From Hymenobacter setariae (lineage in GTDB: Bacteria; Bacteroidota; Bacteroidia; Cytophagales; Hymenobacteraceae): a stretch of DNA of 64,000 bases. The stretch's first letter is position 1; each line of letters opens with the position of its first letter. Of the stretch, positions 17,659 to 26,563 are shown in pieces. A program made the position numbers and the translations under genes. Under the pieces are notes generated by a model. The model did not search any database. It had not been told where the DNA came from and saw only the letters and a program-made list of their open reading frames with translations. The stretch spans positions 124,001 through 188,000 of the forward strand of contig NZ_VMRJ01000007.1 of the NCBI RefSeq assembly GCF_007713685.1, in the 5' to 3' direction.

Positions 17659-18507
17659 TCAGGGAATAATCTTGCGAATGGCGTTGGCGTGCTCTAGCTC
17701 GGTGGTCAGCGCGGCGTAATCTTCCTGTACTAGTAATTCGCGCAGCTTCTGCAACTGGTGCAAATGCTCGTCGAGCACGTCGAGCACGTTTTCACGGTTT
17801 TGGCGGAAGATGGGTACCCAAGTGGCCGGCGCGCTCTTGGCTAGCCGCACCGTGGAGGCAAAGCCCCCACCAGCTAGGTCAAAAATGCGCTGCTCGCCGC
17901 GCTGCTCTTTCTCCAATACCGTGAGTGCCAAGGCAAACGACGTGAGGTGCGAAATGTGCGACACGTAGGCCGTATGCAAGTCGTGGTCGGCGGCGCCTAG
18001 GTGCAGCACCCGCATGGGCAAGGCCTGAAACAGCGCTTCGACCATAGCCACAGCGGCGGGGTTGCTGGCTTCGGCATCGCATACTACCAGCGTCTTGCCT
18101 TCGAACAAGCCGCGCACGGCCGCATCGGGACCTGAGTACTCGGTGCCGGCCATGGGGTGCACCGCCACAAAGCGGCTCCGGCGCGAGTGGTCTGCCACGG
18201 CCGCCAGTAGGTTGCCTTTGGTCGAGCCCACGTCGATAACGGTTTGCTGGTCGGTCACGAGGTCGAGCACCTGGGGCAGCACCGCGAGCATGGCATCCAT
18301 GGGCACGGCCACGATGATGAGGCTAGCCGGCGCCACGGCCGTCCCTAGGTCGGTCTCAATTTCATCGACCAAGCCTAGCTCTAGAGCCCGGCGGGCGTAG
18401 GGAGCATGGTTTTCTACCCCAATAAGCCGGTCGGCCAGGCCGTGCTGCCGCAGGCTAAGCGCCAGCGAGCCGCCGATAAGACCTAGGCCGATGATGGTGA
18501 TAGTCAT
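17659..18507 (-). CDS. tyrA: Prephenate dehydrogenase
   Basis: 282 residues. The NAD-binding start MTITIIGLGLIGGSLALSLR, the DVGSTKG block and HPMAGTEYSGPDAA are hallmarks of TyrA, which oxidises and decarboxylates prephenate to 4-hydroxyphenylpyruvate. No ACT or chorismate mutase domain is attached. It is followed after 151 bases by the DAHP synthase-mutase and preceded by the aminotransferase, so prephenate supply, its oxidation and the final transamination are coded together. Confidence 0.93.
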   Translation of the reverse strand: MTITIIGLGLIGGSLALSLRQHGLADRLIGVENHAPYARRALELGLVDEIETDLGTAVAPASLIIVAVPMDAMLAVLPQVLDLVTDQQTVIDVGSTKGNLLAAVADHSRRSRFVAVHPMAGTEYSGPDAAVRGLFEGKTLVVCDAEASNPAAVAMVEALFQALPMRVLHLGAADHDLHTAYVSHISHLTSFALALTVLEKEQRGEQRIFDLAGGGFASTVRLAKSAPATWVPIFRQNRENVLDVLDEHLHQLQKLRELLVQEDYAALTTELEHANAIRKIIP

Positions 18508-18530
18508 TGTTGAGGATATTTCAAGTAGTC

Positions 18531-18628
18531 TGTCATACAGCGCGCAGCAAAACAGCTTGTGTGCTGACGTTCAGAGGCATTTTTAATTACTACGCCACGC
18601 GAGATGCTTCGCTACGTGCTGCATGATT
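18531..18628. repeat. Palindromic intergenic repeat, copy B, overlapping a gene end
   Basis: The right arm ACGCGAGATGCTTCGCTACGTGCTGCATGA (18597-18626) is nearly the same as that of copy A. The left arm (TGTCATACAGCGCGCAGC from 18531) is more diverged. The right arm lies inside the aminotransferase gene and supplies its last codons and stop. Confidence 0.7.
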
Positions 18629-19798
18629 AGTGGATTGCATATCAGCTTTCACCCGCTCCAGCGCCTCGCGCAGCACGCTCTCGGGCTGGCAAAGACTGGC
18701 CCGGATGTAGCCCGCACCATTGCTGCCGAAGATGCCGCCGGGCGTGAGAAACACACGCGCCTCGGCCAGCACGGCGTCGCTGAGAGCGTAGCCATCGGCA
18801 TAACCCGGTGGCACGGCCGCCCAAATGAATAGGCCTACCTGGCCAGGCGCTGGCGCGCAACCTAGGGCCTGCAACAGTTCCACTACCAGTTCACGGCGGG
18901 CGCGGTAGGTAGCGTTTAACTCCGCAAACCACTCGTCGCCGAGACCCAGAGCCGCCACGGCCGCTTGCTGAATAGCTAGGAACATGCCCGAATCCATGTT
19001 GCTTTTGAAGCGCAATACCTCAGTCAGCCAGTCGGCGCGTCCTACCAGCATGCCCACGCGCCAGCCGGCCAGGTTATGGCTTTTGCTGAGTGAGTTCAGC
19101 TCTAGAGCTACCTCCTTAGCGCCTGGTATGCTGAGCAGGCTCGTGGGCGGCGTTTCATTCAGCACGAAGCCGTACGGGTTATCGTGCACCAGCATGATGC
19201 TATGCGCGGCCGCAAACTCAACCAGCTGTTGCAGAAACTCGGGGCTGGCCGCCGTGCCGGTGGGCATGTGCGGATAGTTGACCAGCATCATCTTCACGCG
19301 GCTTAGGTCGCTCTTAGCCAGCGCGTCTAGGTCGGGCAGCCAACCAGTATCGGCCGTTAGGTCGTACTCGCGCACCTCGGCCCCGCAGATTTCGGCCACC
19401 GCCCGGTAGGTCGGGTAGCCGGGGTTAGGAATAAGCACTGCGTCGCCGGCTTCTAGAAAGGCCATACCAATGTGCATCAGGCCTTCTTTGGAGCCAGCCA
19501 GGGGCAGCACTTCGGTAGCGGGGTCGAGGGCCACGCCATAGCTTTTTTGGTAGAACGCGGCCATGGCTTGGCGCAGGGCCGGCGTGCCTTGGTAGCTCTG
19601 GTAGCCGTGGGCATTGGGCTGGGCCGCGGTGGCACCTAGGGCCGCCACCACACCGGGGTGCGGCGGCAAATCGGGGCTGCCGATACCTAGGCTGATGATA
19701 TTGACGCCGGCGGCATTAAGGGCGGCTATCTCGCGCAGCTTACGCGAGAAATAGTATTCGCCGGTATTAGCCAAGCGGCTAGCGGTGGTGACTTGCAT
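18590..19798 (-). CDS. Class I/II PLP aminotransferase (aromatic amino acid type by context)
   Basis: 402 residues, fold type I. Landmarks are SLGIGSPDLPPHPGVV, HGYQSYQGTPALRQA, NPGYPTYRAVAEICGAEV, the Asp in HDNPYG, and the PLP lysine in SLSKSHNLAGWRVGM. It lies between pheA and tyrA, so it most likely converts phenylpyruvate and 4-hydroxyphenylpyruvate to Phe and Tyr; an aspartate or LL-DAP-like role is the alternative. The final residues NHAARSEASRVA are coded by a palindromic repeat (copy B) that has invaded the 3' end, so this tail is probably not part of the ancestral protein. Confidence 0.88.
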   Translation of the reverse strand: MQVTTASRLANTGEYYFSRKLREIAALNAAGVNIISLGIGSPDLPPHPGVVAALGATAAQPNAHGYQSYQGTPALRQAMAAFYQKSYGVALDPATEVLPLAGSKEGLMHIGMAFLEAGDAVLIPNPGYPTYRAVAEICGAEVREYDLTADTGWLPDLDALAKSDLSRVKMMLVNYPHMPTGTAASPEFLQQLVEFAAAHSIMLVHDNPYGFVLNETPPTSLLSIPGAKEVALELNSLSKSHNLAGWRVGMLVGRADWLTEVLRFKSNMDSGMFLAIQQAAVAALGLGDEWFAELNATYRARRELVVELLQALGCAPAPGQVGLFIWAAVPPGYADGYALSDAVLAEARVFLTPGGIFGSNGAGYIRASLCQPESVLREALERVKADMQSTNHAARSEASRVA

Positions 19799-19870
19799 TA
19801 GGGTAACTAACTAAATTATAGCGCGATGCTGAGCAAGAACTGCGTTGTTAGACTTAAAATGGGTGACTGC

Positions 19871-20371
19871 TTAACCATGCAAAAGTGATTCTACAATTTT
19901 CTGCACTTGCATCAGGGTGACACCATTGCGCTGGTCGAGTGTTAGAGGATGGTTTTCCTCGAAAACCTCTACTTGTGGTATAGTGCCTACTGGCTGGGTG
20001 TGCACCCAAGTCTTACAATTGACAGTGTTCTCATAGCTAGGAATTTCAGTTTGTAACCAGCCAAAATATGGCTTCTCCTGCACGCGTAGAGGGTCATTCC
20101 ACAATTCCTGAGACCGCATAAAACTCTCTTCACTAAGCGAGGTCCACACGTTCCAGACAAAATTCTCAGGGTAGTCGATTATTGGAATCTCAATTCTCCC
20201 GCGGATAAAGAAGTGCTCTTCGTCGACTACGCACCAGTCCGTTGACATTTCAACACGCGCTTCTCGTTCTTCCGCAGGAACACTGTAGTAATACAGAGGA
20301 ACTTCGGCGCCGAAGCACAACGGCAATTCTTCATGATATTGACCGCAGGTTGCACACGTAAAACCAGGCAT
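19871..20371 (-). CDS. DUF2199 domain protein inside the Phe/Tyr operon
   Basis: 166 residues from the ATG at 20371, four bases after the pheA stop; a longer reading would overlap pheA in another frame and is rejected. The start MPGFTCATCGQYHEELPLCFG has a CxxC pair, and the run STDWCVVDEEHFFIRGRIEIPI is typical of DUF2199. The family has no known function. The four-base gap says it is translated with pheA, but whether it matters for aromatic synthesis is unknown. Its base composition is more AT-rich than its neighbours, so it may be a later insertion. Confidence 0.85.
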   Translation of the reverse strand: MPGFTCATCGQYHEELPLCFGAEVPLYYYSVPAEEREARVEMSTDWCVVDEEHFFIRGRIEIPIIDYPENFVWNVWTSLSEESFMRSQELWNDPLRVQEKPYFGWLQTEIPSYENTVNCKTWVHTQPVGTIPQVEVFEENHPLTLDQRNGVTLMQVQKIVESLLHG

Positions 20372-20375
20372 CGTC

Positions 20376-21278
20376 TTATACTGCGAGTGATAATGAATTA
20401 TTCTCTTCGGTTTTGATGACCTGACTTTCTGGCTCCACTTCCTGCCCAAACTCCATGCTGCCACGCTGGTAGGCGCCTAGCACACGCAGCTCTTCTGTCA
20501 CGGTGGGTAGCTCAGCCAACAGTGCTTCTAGCTGGGCGGCAGTGGAGAACTCTACATCGGCGTGGAAGCCATAGTGCCAGGGCTGGCTGGGGCGCGGGCA
20601 CGACTGCAACTTACTCAGGTTCAAACCGTGGCTCGCTACCAGCGTGAGCACCTTGGCCAACATGCCCGGCGCGTGCGAGGTGTAGAAATAAAGCGATGCT
20701 TTGTCGGGCTGCGCCACGGGCGTGGCCTCGGCAGCGCGCTCTAGCACCAAGAAGCGGGTGTAGTTATTAGGGTCGTCGTTGATGGCGGGCGCCAGGATTT
20801 CCAGCCCGAAAGCTTCGGCAGCTTGGCCGCCAGCTATCACGGCTAGGCCGGGCGTGCGGCTTTCGGCCAGGCGTTGGGCGCTGAGGCCGGTATCCTCGGT
20901 TTCGACAAGTTGCCACGCGGGGTATTGCCCTAGGTAGTCGCCACACTGGCGCAAAGCCATGGGGTGCGAGTGCACGGCCTGCACGTCGGCGAGCGTGGTG
21001 CCAGGCAGCACCAAAAGGTGCTGATGGATGGGCAGATATACCTCGCCTGTAATGGTGAGGTCGGCCCGTTCTAGTAGCAGATAATTAGCTAAGATGCTGC
21101 CAGCCACCGAGTTTTCCATGGCCATCACGGCGGCATCGGCGCGGCCATCGGCCACTTGGGCTACTACCTCACCGAAGGTGGCGCAGAAGTTCAGGGCGGG
21201 CGCCGCGCCGAAATACTGGCGGGCGGCTACTTCGTGGAAACTCCCTTTGAACCCCTGAATGGCAACGTGCTGTGGCAT
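20376..21278 (-). CDS. pheA: Prephenate dehydratase with ACT domain
   Basis: 300 residues; converts prephenate to phenylpyruvate. The catalytic part (about 1-180) starts AIQGFKGSFHEVAARQYF and has AVMAMENSVAGSI and the NYTRFLVLER block with the conserved Thr-Arg-Phe. The ACT part (about 195-275) holds GMLAKVLTLVASHGLNLSKLQSCP, where the ESRP motif of better-known PheA proteins is replaced by QSCP; Bacteroidota versions commonly differ there. It is the first structural gene behind the Phe-rich leader and attenuator, so enzyme activity (ACT) and expression (attenuation) would both answer to Phe. Confidence 0.95.
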   Translation of the reverse strand: MPQHVAIQGFKGSFHEVAARQYFGAAPALNFCATFGEVVAQVADGRADAAVMAMENSVAGSILANYLLLERADLTITGEVYLPIHQHLLVLPGTTLADVQAVHSHPMALRQCGDYLGQYPAWQLVETEDTGLSAQRLAESRTPGLAVIAGGQAAEAFGLEILAPAINDDPNNYTRFLVLERAAEATPVAQPDKASLYFYTSHAPGMLAKVLTLVASHGLNLSKLQSCPRPSQPWHYGFHADVEFSTAAQLEALLAELPTVTEELRVLGAYQRGSMEFGQEVEPESQVIKTEENNSLSLAV

Positions 21279-21331
21279 GGTAGTAGAGAAAGTAAAAGCG
21301 ATGGCTGAAAACCTATTCGCTGAAAAAACAT

Positions 21332-21364
21332 AAAAAAAGCGCCACCCGAAGAACGAGTGGCGCT
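21332..21364 (-). terminator. Attenuator terminator of the Phe/Tyr operon
   Basis: On the minus strand an 8-bp stem AGCGCCAC/GTGGCGCT (21357-21364 with 21338-21345), extendable by two pairs, is followed at once by a run of U (21332-21338). It lies between the leader peptide and pheA, 54 bases before the pheA start. Confidence 0.88.
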
Positions 21365-21403
21365 GCTAATTTTTTGTGGCTTAGCTACATGGCGACTCGT
21401 TCT
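21350..21403 (-). promoter_or_regulatory. Mutually exclusive antiterminator pairing in the phe leader
   Basis: Minus-strand segment AGAACGAGT (21395-21403, overlapping the leader stop codon) is the exact complement of ACTCGTTCT (21350-21358). Three more pairs (CGC 21392-21394 with GCG 21361-21363) follow after a two-base bulge. This pairing uses the terminator's 5' arm and cannot coexist with it. A ribosome resting at the leader stop would cover the first segment, while one stalled on the Phe codons would leave it free. Confidence 0.8.
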
Positions 21404-21455
21404 ACGCGGGCGGCGTAAAATAAAAGAAGCCAAAAAAATAGCGGTTGCTGAACAT
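21402..21455 (-). CDS. Phe/Tyr-rich leader peptide of the pheA operon
   Basis: The reading is MFSNRYFFGFFYFTPPA followed by TAG: 17 residues with six Phe (positions 2, 7, 8, 10, 11, 13) and two Tyr. Seven of the eight residues from 6 to 13 are aromatic. It begins about 15 bases after the expected transcript start, and its stop lies at the start of an antiterminator segment. Such a peptide in front of prephenate dehydratase is the classical arrangement for Phe attenuation in enteric bacteria, where the ribosome stalls when charged Phe-tRNA is scarce. No Shine-Dalgarno site is seen, as usual in Bacteroidota. The peptide itself probably has no further role. Confidence 0.85.
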   Translation of the reverse strand: MFSNRYFFGFFYFTPPA

Positions 21456-21475
21456 GATATCGGTCGAATTGGGCG

Positions 21476-21506
21476 GCAAGGTAGGCAAGAATTTTAAACT
21501 GACAAA
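21476..21506 (-). promoter_or_regulatory. Promoter of the Phe/Tyr operon
   Basis: Minus strand: TTTG at 21503-21506, 19 bases, then TACCTTGC at 21476-21483. This fits the Bacteroidota -33/-7 pattern (TTTG, 19-21 bases, TAnnTTTG) with one mismatch in the -7 box. The transcript would start near 21469, giving a leader of about 190 bases. Confidence 0.65.
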
Positions 21507-21533
21507 TTTCGCCACCTCTTTTTTCACAAGGTT

Positions 21534-22385
21534 TTAGCCGTTCCAACGGCCAAATTTTCCCTGCTGATAGTCAGCGTAGGCCTGTTCGATTTCGGCCTCG
21601 GTGTTCATCACAAAAGGCCCACCCGACACTACGGGCTCGCCAAAGGGTTCGGCATGACCTAGGAGCAATACGCTGTCTGTCAACGCTTCTAAGGCCAACT
21701 CGTCGCCATCGTGGTTGAATTCGACCAGTTCCCGGGCGAAGGCCTCAGTACCGTTGACGCGCACGCTGCCGCGCACCACGTAGAAAAAAATGCTGTGGCT
21801 GGCTGCAATTGGCAGCGTAGCAGTGGCACCTTCGGCCATATCAAGCCAAGCCAGGGCCACATCGGCCAGCGGCTGCACGGCGCCAGCGGTGCCGCCCCAG
21901 GTACCCGACACGGCGTGCGCCGTGACGCCGTCGGCGAGCGCAACTGTCGGTATCTCGTTCTCCTGTAGGCCTAGGTAGCGTGGCTCAGTCATTTTGTACT
22001 TGGCCGGCAGGTTGACCCAAAGCTGCAAAATTTCGAGCGGGCCGCCCGTTCTCTTGAATTCATTGGACGATACTTCGGCGTGGATGAGGCCTGAACCAGC
22101 CGTCATCCACTGAATACCAGCGGCTTTGATGACGCTTTCGTGGCCGCTGCTGTCCTTATGCAGAATGTCGCCCTCCAGGATAAACGTAACCGTTTCGAAG
22201 CCGCGGTGCGGGTGCGGGCCAAAGGGCAGGCCGCGGTTGTTGGCCCGGTACACCTGCGGCCCGTGGTGGTTCAGGAACAGAAACGGGTCGATATACTCAA
22301 CGGACTGCGTGGGGATGGCCCGGTAGGTCGTGAGGTCGGCGATGGGCGCATTTACGGCCCGGTGCTTTTGAATGACAGTGCGCAT
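21534..22385 (-). CDS. Pirin family protein
   Basis: 283 residues, two-domain cupin. The N-terminal metal site is visible as PHPHRGFETVTFILEGDILHKDSSGHE with HAE further on (LIHAEVS), the His/Glu set of pirins. Some pirins are quercetin dioxygenases and others affect transcription or redox metabolism; nothing here decides. It stands upstream of the phe promoter on the same strand and downstream of the GH2-like gene by 32 bases, with which it may be co-transcribed. Confidence 0.92.
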   Translation of the reverse strand: MRTVIQKHRAVNAPIADLTTYRAIPTQSVEYIDPFLFLNHHGPQVYRANNRGLPFGPHPHRGFETVTFILEGDILHKDSSGHESVIKAAGIQWMTAGSGLIHAEVSSNEFKRTGGPLEILQLWVNLPAKYKMTEPRYLGLQENEIPTVALADGVTAHAVSGTWGGTAGAVQPLADVALAWLDMAEGATATLPIAASHSIFFYVVRGSVRVNGTEAFARELVEFNHDGDELALEALTDSVLLLGHAEPFGEPVVSGGPFVMNTEAEIEQAYADYQQGKFGRWNG

Positions 22386-22417
22386 AGTCTAGTAATAACC
22401 GCGAAATGGCACCCTAG

Positions 22418-23713
22418 TTACGGCTGCACCAAGAAGGGTACGTTGCCCGTAGCCACGTTGCCGTGCCCATCGTGGGCATACACGAAGAGGCGATAGGCAC
22501 CCGGCTGGGTAGGTGTCGTGAGGGTAGTTTGGCCCTTCGCGCCTATGGGCAAGCTGCCGGCCATGGGCACTGGGCGGCTTTCGCGGTCGCCGCCCTGCTT
22601 GAGGTCGGTGCTCTCGGGTAGCAGTTCCCACTGGTAGGTGAGCGGGTCGCGGTTGGGGTCGGTGACAACGGCTGCGGCGGAATAAGGCTGACCAGGCTTT
22701 AAGGTCACGCCGTCGGTAGCGGCTTTACCATTAACCAATAGCGAGTTGATATGCGGGGCGCGGTTCTGAGGCCAGTGGCCACTCCACTCGTATTGCAGCA
22801 CATCCATCACTTCGGTTTCCTCGCCTTTCTCGGTAAATAGGCCATACCAAGTAGGCGTGCGCTCTTGTTTCTGGCCCCACAAGAAAACGTAGGAACCTAG
22901 GCAGTGCGCCCGGTCCTTGAGCACCGAGGCCTCGTAGCGACTTTGGTACACGGCGGCTTTCTGGCTGCTGGTTTCCTCCACCGAAGCCTTCCAAGGTGTC
23001 TGGGGGCCTTCCCAGTGGCCGGTGGGTCCCCACTCAGCCACGATATATGGGCCTTGCCAACCAGCTTCGCGTACCTGCTTAGGCAGCGTAGCCAAGCCTG
23101 CGTAAGTGTTGATGCTTAGAATGTCCACGGCTGGGCAACGGGCCATGATGTACGCCACCTCGCGCTTGCTCACGCCCGCCAGCACCGTGGAGGTCGGGTG
23201 GTTGGGGTCGAGCTTATGAATCATCTTAGCGATGTTGTTCACCGCGTCCCACACCTTGGGATTGGTATAGTCTAGATTCAGCTCATTGCCGATGCCCCAC
23301 ACCAACACAGCGGGGTCGTCCTTGTACTTCAGCACTTCAGCCTTAATCTTTTCGAGCTGGTCGGCTACCGAAGAGGCATCGTTGTAGTCGAAGCCGTGGC
23401 GCTCACGAGCCACATCGAGGCCCAGCATCACGGTCAGGTTGTGCTTGTTGGCGGCAGCCAGCACCTTAGGAGCTTCGGCGGTGCCCCAGGTGCGAATGGA
23501 GTTGCCGCCGTAAGCCGCAATCCGCTCGGGGTATTGGCTACCGCCCGCTCCTTTTATGAAGTAGGACTTGCCATCGCGTAGCAGCTCATAGCCGCTGGCG
23601 GTCCGGCTCACCGTTACTTTGATGGGGCCAGTGGGTGGGTTTGCTACGGCCAGCGACGTGGCCAAAGTCAGCGCGGCCAAAGCCAAGCCAGCGCGTAGAA
23701 AGGTGAAGTGCAT
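22418..23713 (-). CDS. Exported GH2-like TIM-barrel glycosidase with C-terminal Ig-like domain
   Basis: 431 residues from the ATG at 23713 with a signal peptide (MHFTFLRAGLALAALTLATSLAVA). The barrel has the acid/base Glu in VWGIGNELNLDY and a probable nucleophile Glu in YIVAEWGPTGHW, the pattern of glycoside hydrolase clan A. The last 110 residues (PHINSLLVNGK ... GAYRLFVYAHDGHGNVATGN) look like an Ig/cadherin-like domain. The substrate cannot be read. A longer reading back to 23800 would start close to repeat copy C and is not supported by a signal peptide. Confidence 0.82.
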   Translation of the reverse strand: MHFTFLRAGLALAALTLATSLAVANPPTGPIKVTVSRTASGYELLRDGKSYFIKGAGGSQYPERIAAYGGNSIRTWGTAEAPKVLAAANKHNLTVMLGLDVARERHGFDYNDASSVADQLEKIKAEVLKYKDDPAVLVWGIGNELNLDYTNPKVWDAVNNIAKMIHKLDPNHPTSTVLAGVSKREVAYIMARCPAVDILSINTYAGLATLPKQVREAGWQGPYIVAEWGPTGHWEGPQTPWKASVEETSSQKAAVYQSRYEASVLKDRAHCLGSYVFLWGQKQERTPTWYGLFTEKGEETEVMDVLQYEWSGHWPQNRAPHINSLLVNGKAATDGVTLKPGQPYSAAAVVTDPNRDPLTYQWELLPESTDLKQGGDRESRPVPMAGSLPIGAKGQTTLTTPTQPGAYRLFVYAHDGHGNVATGNVPFLVQP

Positions 23714-23805
23714 GAATGAAAAGAATGGGCGGCAAAAGTAGCCGGTCAGCCTATTTGTGGCCGATTTGAGAGTTGAACTAGTATCAAGAACGCTTGTCAT
23801 GAAAA

Positions 23806-23899
23806 ACGCTTGTCATGCCGAGCTTGCGAAGCATCTTATCACGTCAGAATGATAATCTAGACGTGATAAGATGCTTCGCAAGCTCAGCATGACAAGCGT
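23806..23899. repeat. Palindromic intergenic repeat, copy C
   Basis: The best-preserved copy: two 40-base arms (23806-23845 and 23860-23899) complementary with a single mismatch, around a 14-base loop. Key words are ACGCTTGTCATGC, GCTTGCGAAGCATCTTATCACGTC. The outer word CGCTTGTCAT is repeated once more just before it (23791-23800), as if a second element end remained there. Confidence 0.9.
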
Positions 23900-23925
23900 G
23901 CTTTTACTTACCCTAGGTGGCTTTA

Positions 23926-25290
23926 TTAAGCCTGCTCTTCTGTGGGCGGCGTGCCACGGAAAGCATCTGTCTTGCCTACACCAGTAGTCAGTTTCACGGG
24001 TTTGTTTTCCTTAGCCGATTGGTAAATGGCCTCCATGATGCGCTGGTCTTGCAAGCCTTCTTCGCCGGGCGTGTAGGGCTTTTTATTGTCGCGTACGCAC
24101 TCGGCCATGTGGTCCATTTCAAGGGCAAACTGCTGCTTGTCGGGGTTGCTAGGTTGCTCTATCATTTGCTTGCCGTTGGGGGCGTGCACCAGCTCCTGCT
24201 TGAGGCCTTTGTAGGGAAAAGCAGGGTCCATTTTGATGGTGCCCGTCTCGGCGTGCACGGCGTAGCTCTTGTTATTAAACGAGCCGTAGCCCGTCATGCA
24301 CTGCGCTATTACGCCGCTCGGGAAACGCAGCGTAAAGCTCACGTTCTCCTCGATTTCCTTAAAACGGTCGTCGCCGGGTGTGCTGTAGATTTGGGCGCTC
24401 ACCTCGGTGGGCTCCTCCCCTAGCAGGAAGCGCGTGGTGTTGAGGCAATACAGGCCTACGTCGGGCAACGAGCCGCCACCGGCCAGCGCCTTTTTGTGGC
24501 GCCACTGCTGGTCGTGGGCTTGGTTTTGGCAGTTCATCATTTGGATGAGCTTGGTTTTACCATAGGTCTTGTCGCGCACCATTTTTTGGGCGGCGCGGTT
24601 CAGCGGCTCATACTGAATGCGGTAGGCAATCATGAGCTTTTTACCGGCTTTTTCGCAAGCAGCTATCATTTCTTCGCACTCTTTCACCGAGTTGGCCATC
24701 GGCTTTTCGCAAAGAATATGCTTGCCCGCTTTCGCGCCCCGGATGGTGTACTCGTGGTGCATGGAGTTGGGCAGCACGATATAAATCACTTGCACCTCGG
24801 GGTTGTCCTTCAGCTTATCGTAGTTCTGGTACGAGTAGCAGCTGCTCGGCTTAATACCATACTGCTTAGCGGCTTTAGCCATTTTATCCGCGTCGCCGCT
24901 TACTAGGGCCACCGGCTTGCAGTGCTTGGCCTGGCCAAAGGCAGGCAGAATTTCGGCGAGCGTGAGGTGACCTAGGCCCACGATGGCAAAACCTACGCGC
25001 TGGTCGGGTGCATCGGGGTTGGGGAAGGGGCCAGCTTTGGGGTCGGTGGGCGCTTCGAGGGGGGGCAGCTTGATGTCGAGCGGGCCGGTAGGCGGCGCGG
25101 GCGCTGCACCATTGCCTAGGTCGGCAGCTTCGGCCGCGGCCAGTGGCAGGGCCGTGGCAATGCCGGCAGCCAGCAGGCCGCGCCCGGCATTATTGATAAA
25201 CTGGCGGCGCGAGGTGTCGCAGGCCGTGGGCTCGCTTAGGGTTAGGGCTACTTGGTCGAGAGTAGTGGCCGCGGAAGTTTCTTGGAACAT
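23926..25290 (-). CDS. Tat-exported Gfo/Idh/MocA family oxidoreductase
   Basis: 454 residues. A twin-arginine signal is seen at TSRRQFINNAGRGLLAAGIA (about 27-46), followed by a Pro-rich linker and the NAD(P)-binding start VGFAIVGLGHLTLAEILPAF. The family's EKP motif is present as HILCEKPMANS. It resembles periplasmic glucose-fructose oxidoreductases that keep NADP tightly bound. The sugar substrate cannot be told. It is a single gene on the minus strand, separated from its downstream neighbour by repeat copy C. Confidence 0.88.
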   Translation of the reverse strand: MFQETSAATTLDQVALTLSEPTACDTSRRQFINNAGRGLLAAGIATALPLAAAEAADLGNGAAPAPPTGPLDIKLPPLEAPTDPKAGPFPNPDAPDQRVGFAIVGLGHLTLAEILPAFGQAKHCKPVALVSGDADKMAKAAKQYGIKPSSCYSYQNYDKLKDNPEVQVIYIVLPNSMHHEYTIRGAKAGKHILCEKPMANSVKECEEMIAACEKAGKKLMIAYRIQYEPLNRAAQKMVRDKTYGKTKLIQMMNCQNQAHDQQWRHKKALAGGGSLPDVGLYCLNTTRFLLGEEPTEVSAQIYSTPGDDRFKEIEENVSFTLRFPSGVIAQCMTGYGSFNNKSYAVHAETGTIKMDPAFPYKGLKQELVHAPNGKQMIEQPSNPDKQQFALEMDHMAECVRDNKKPYTPGEEGLQDQRIMEAIYQSAKENKPVKLTTGVGKTDAFRGTPPTEEQA

Positions 25291-25436
25291 AGCTAGCTAA
25301 AATGGGAGGAAAGAGCTGTTGCAGCCTACCTGTACGTGCCAACGCCAATTAAGTACTACTGTCCAGCAGGCCAAACTCAGCCATGACAACCCTAGGTTAT
25401 CGTTCGCTGTTAAGAGCTATTCACGCAGAAAAAATC

Positions 25437-25468
25437 TGGTTAGTGCTAGCATCTATCAGCACTAACCA
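25437..25468. promoter_or_regulatory. Inverted repeat just before the Old Yellow Enzyme gene
   Basis: Perfect 11-base arms TGGTTAGTGCT (25437-25447) and AGCACTAACCA (25458-25468) with a 10-base loop, 18 bases before the start codon. It could be an operator or a 5'-UTR hairpin. Confidence 0.4.
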
Positions 25469-25483
25469 TTCGCTAGCCACTAG

Positions 25484-26563
<1,080 letters not shown>

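Noticed and set aside
21227-21433. 68-residue open frame over the phe leader (minus strand)
   Set aside because: It runs through the attenuator terminator and into pheA in another frame; the 17-codon reading in a different frame explains the region much better.
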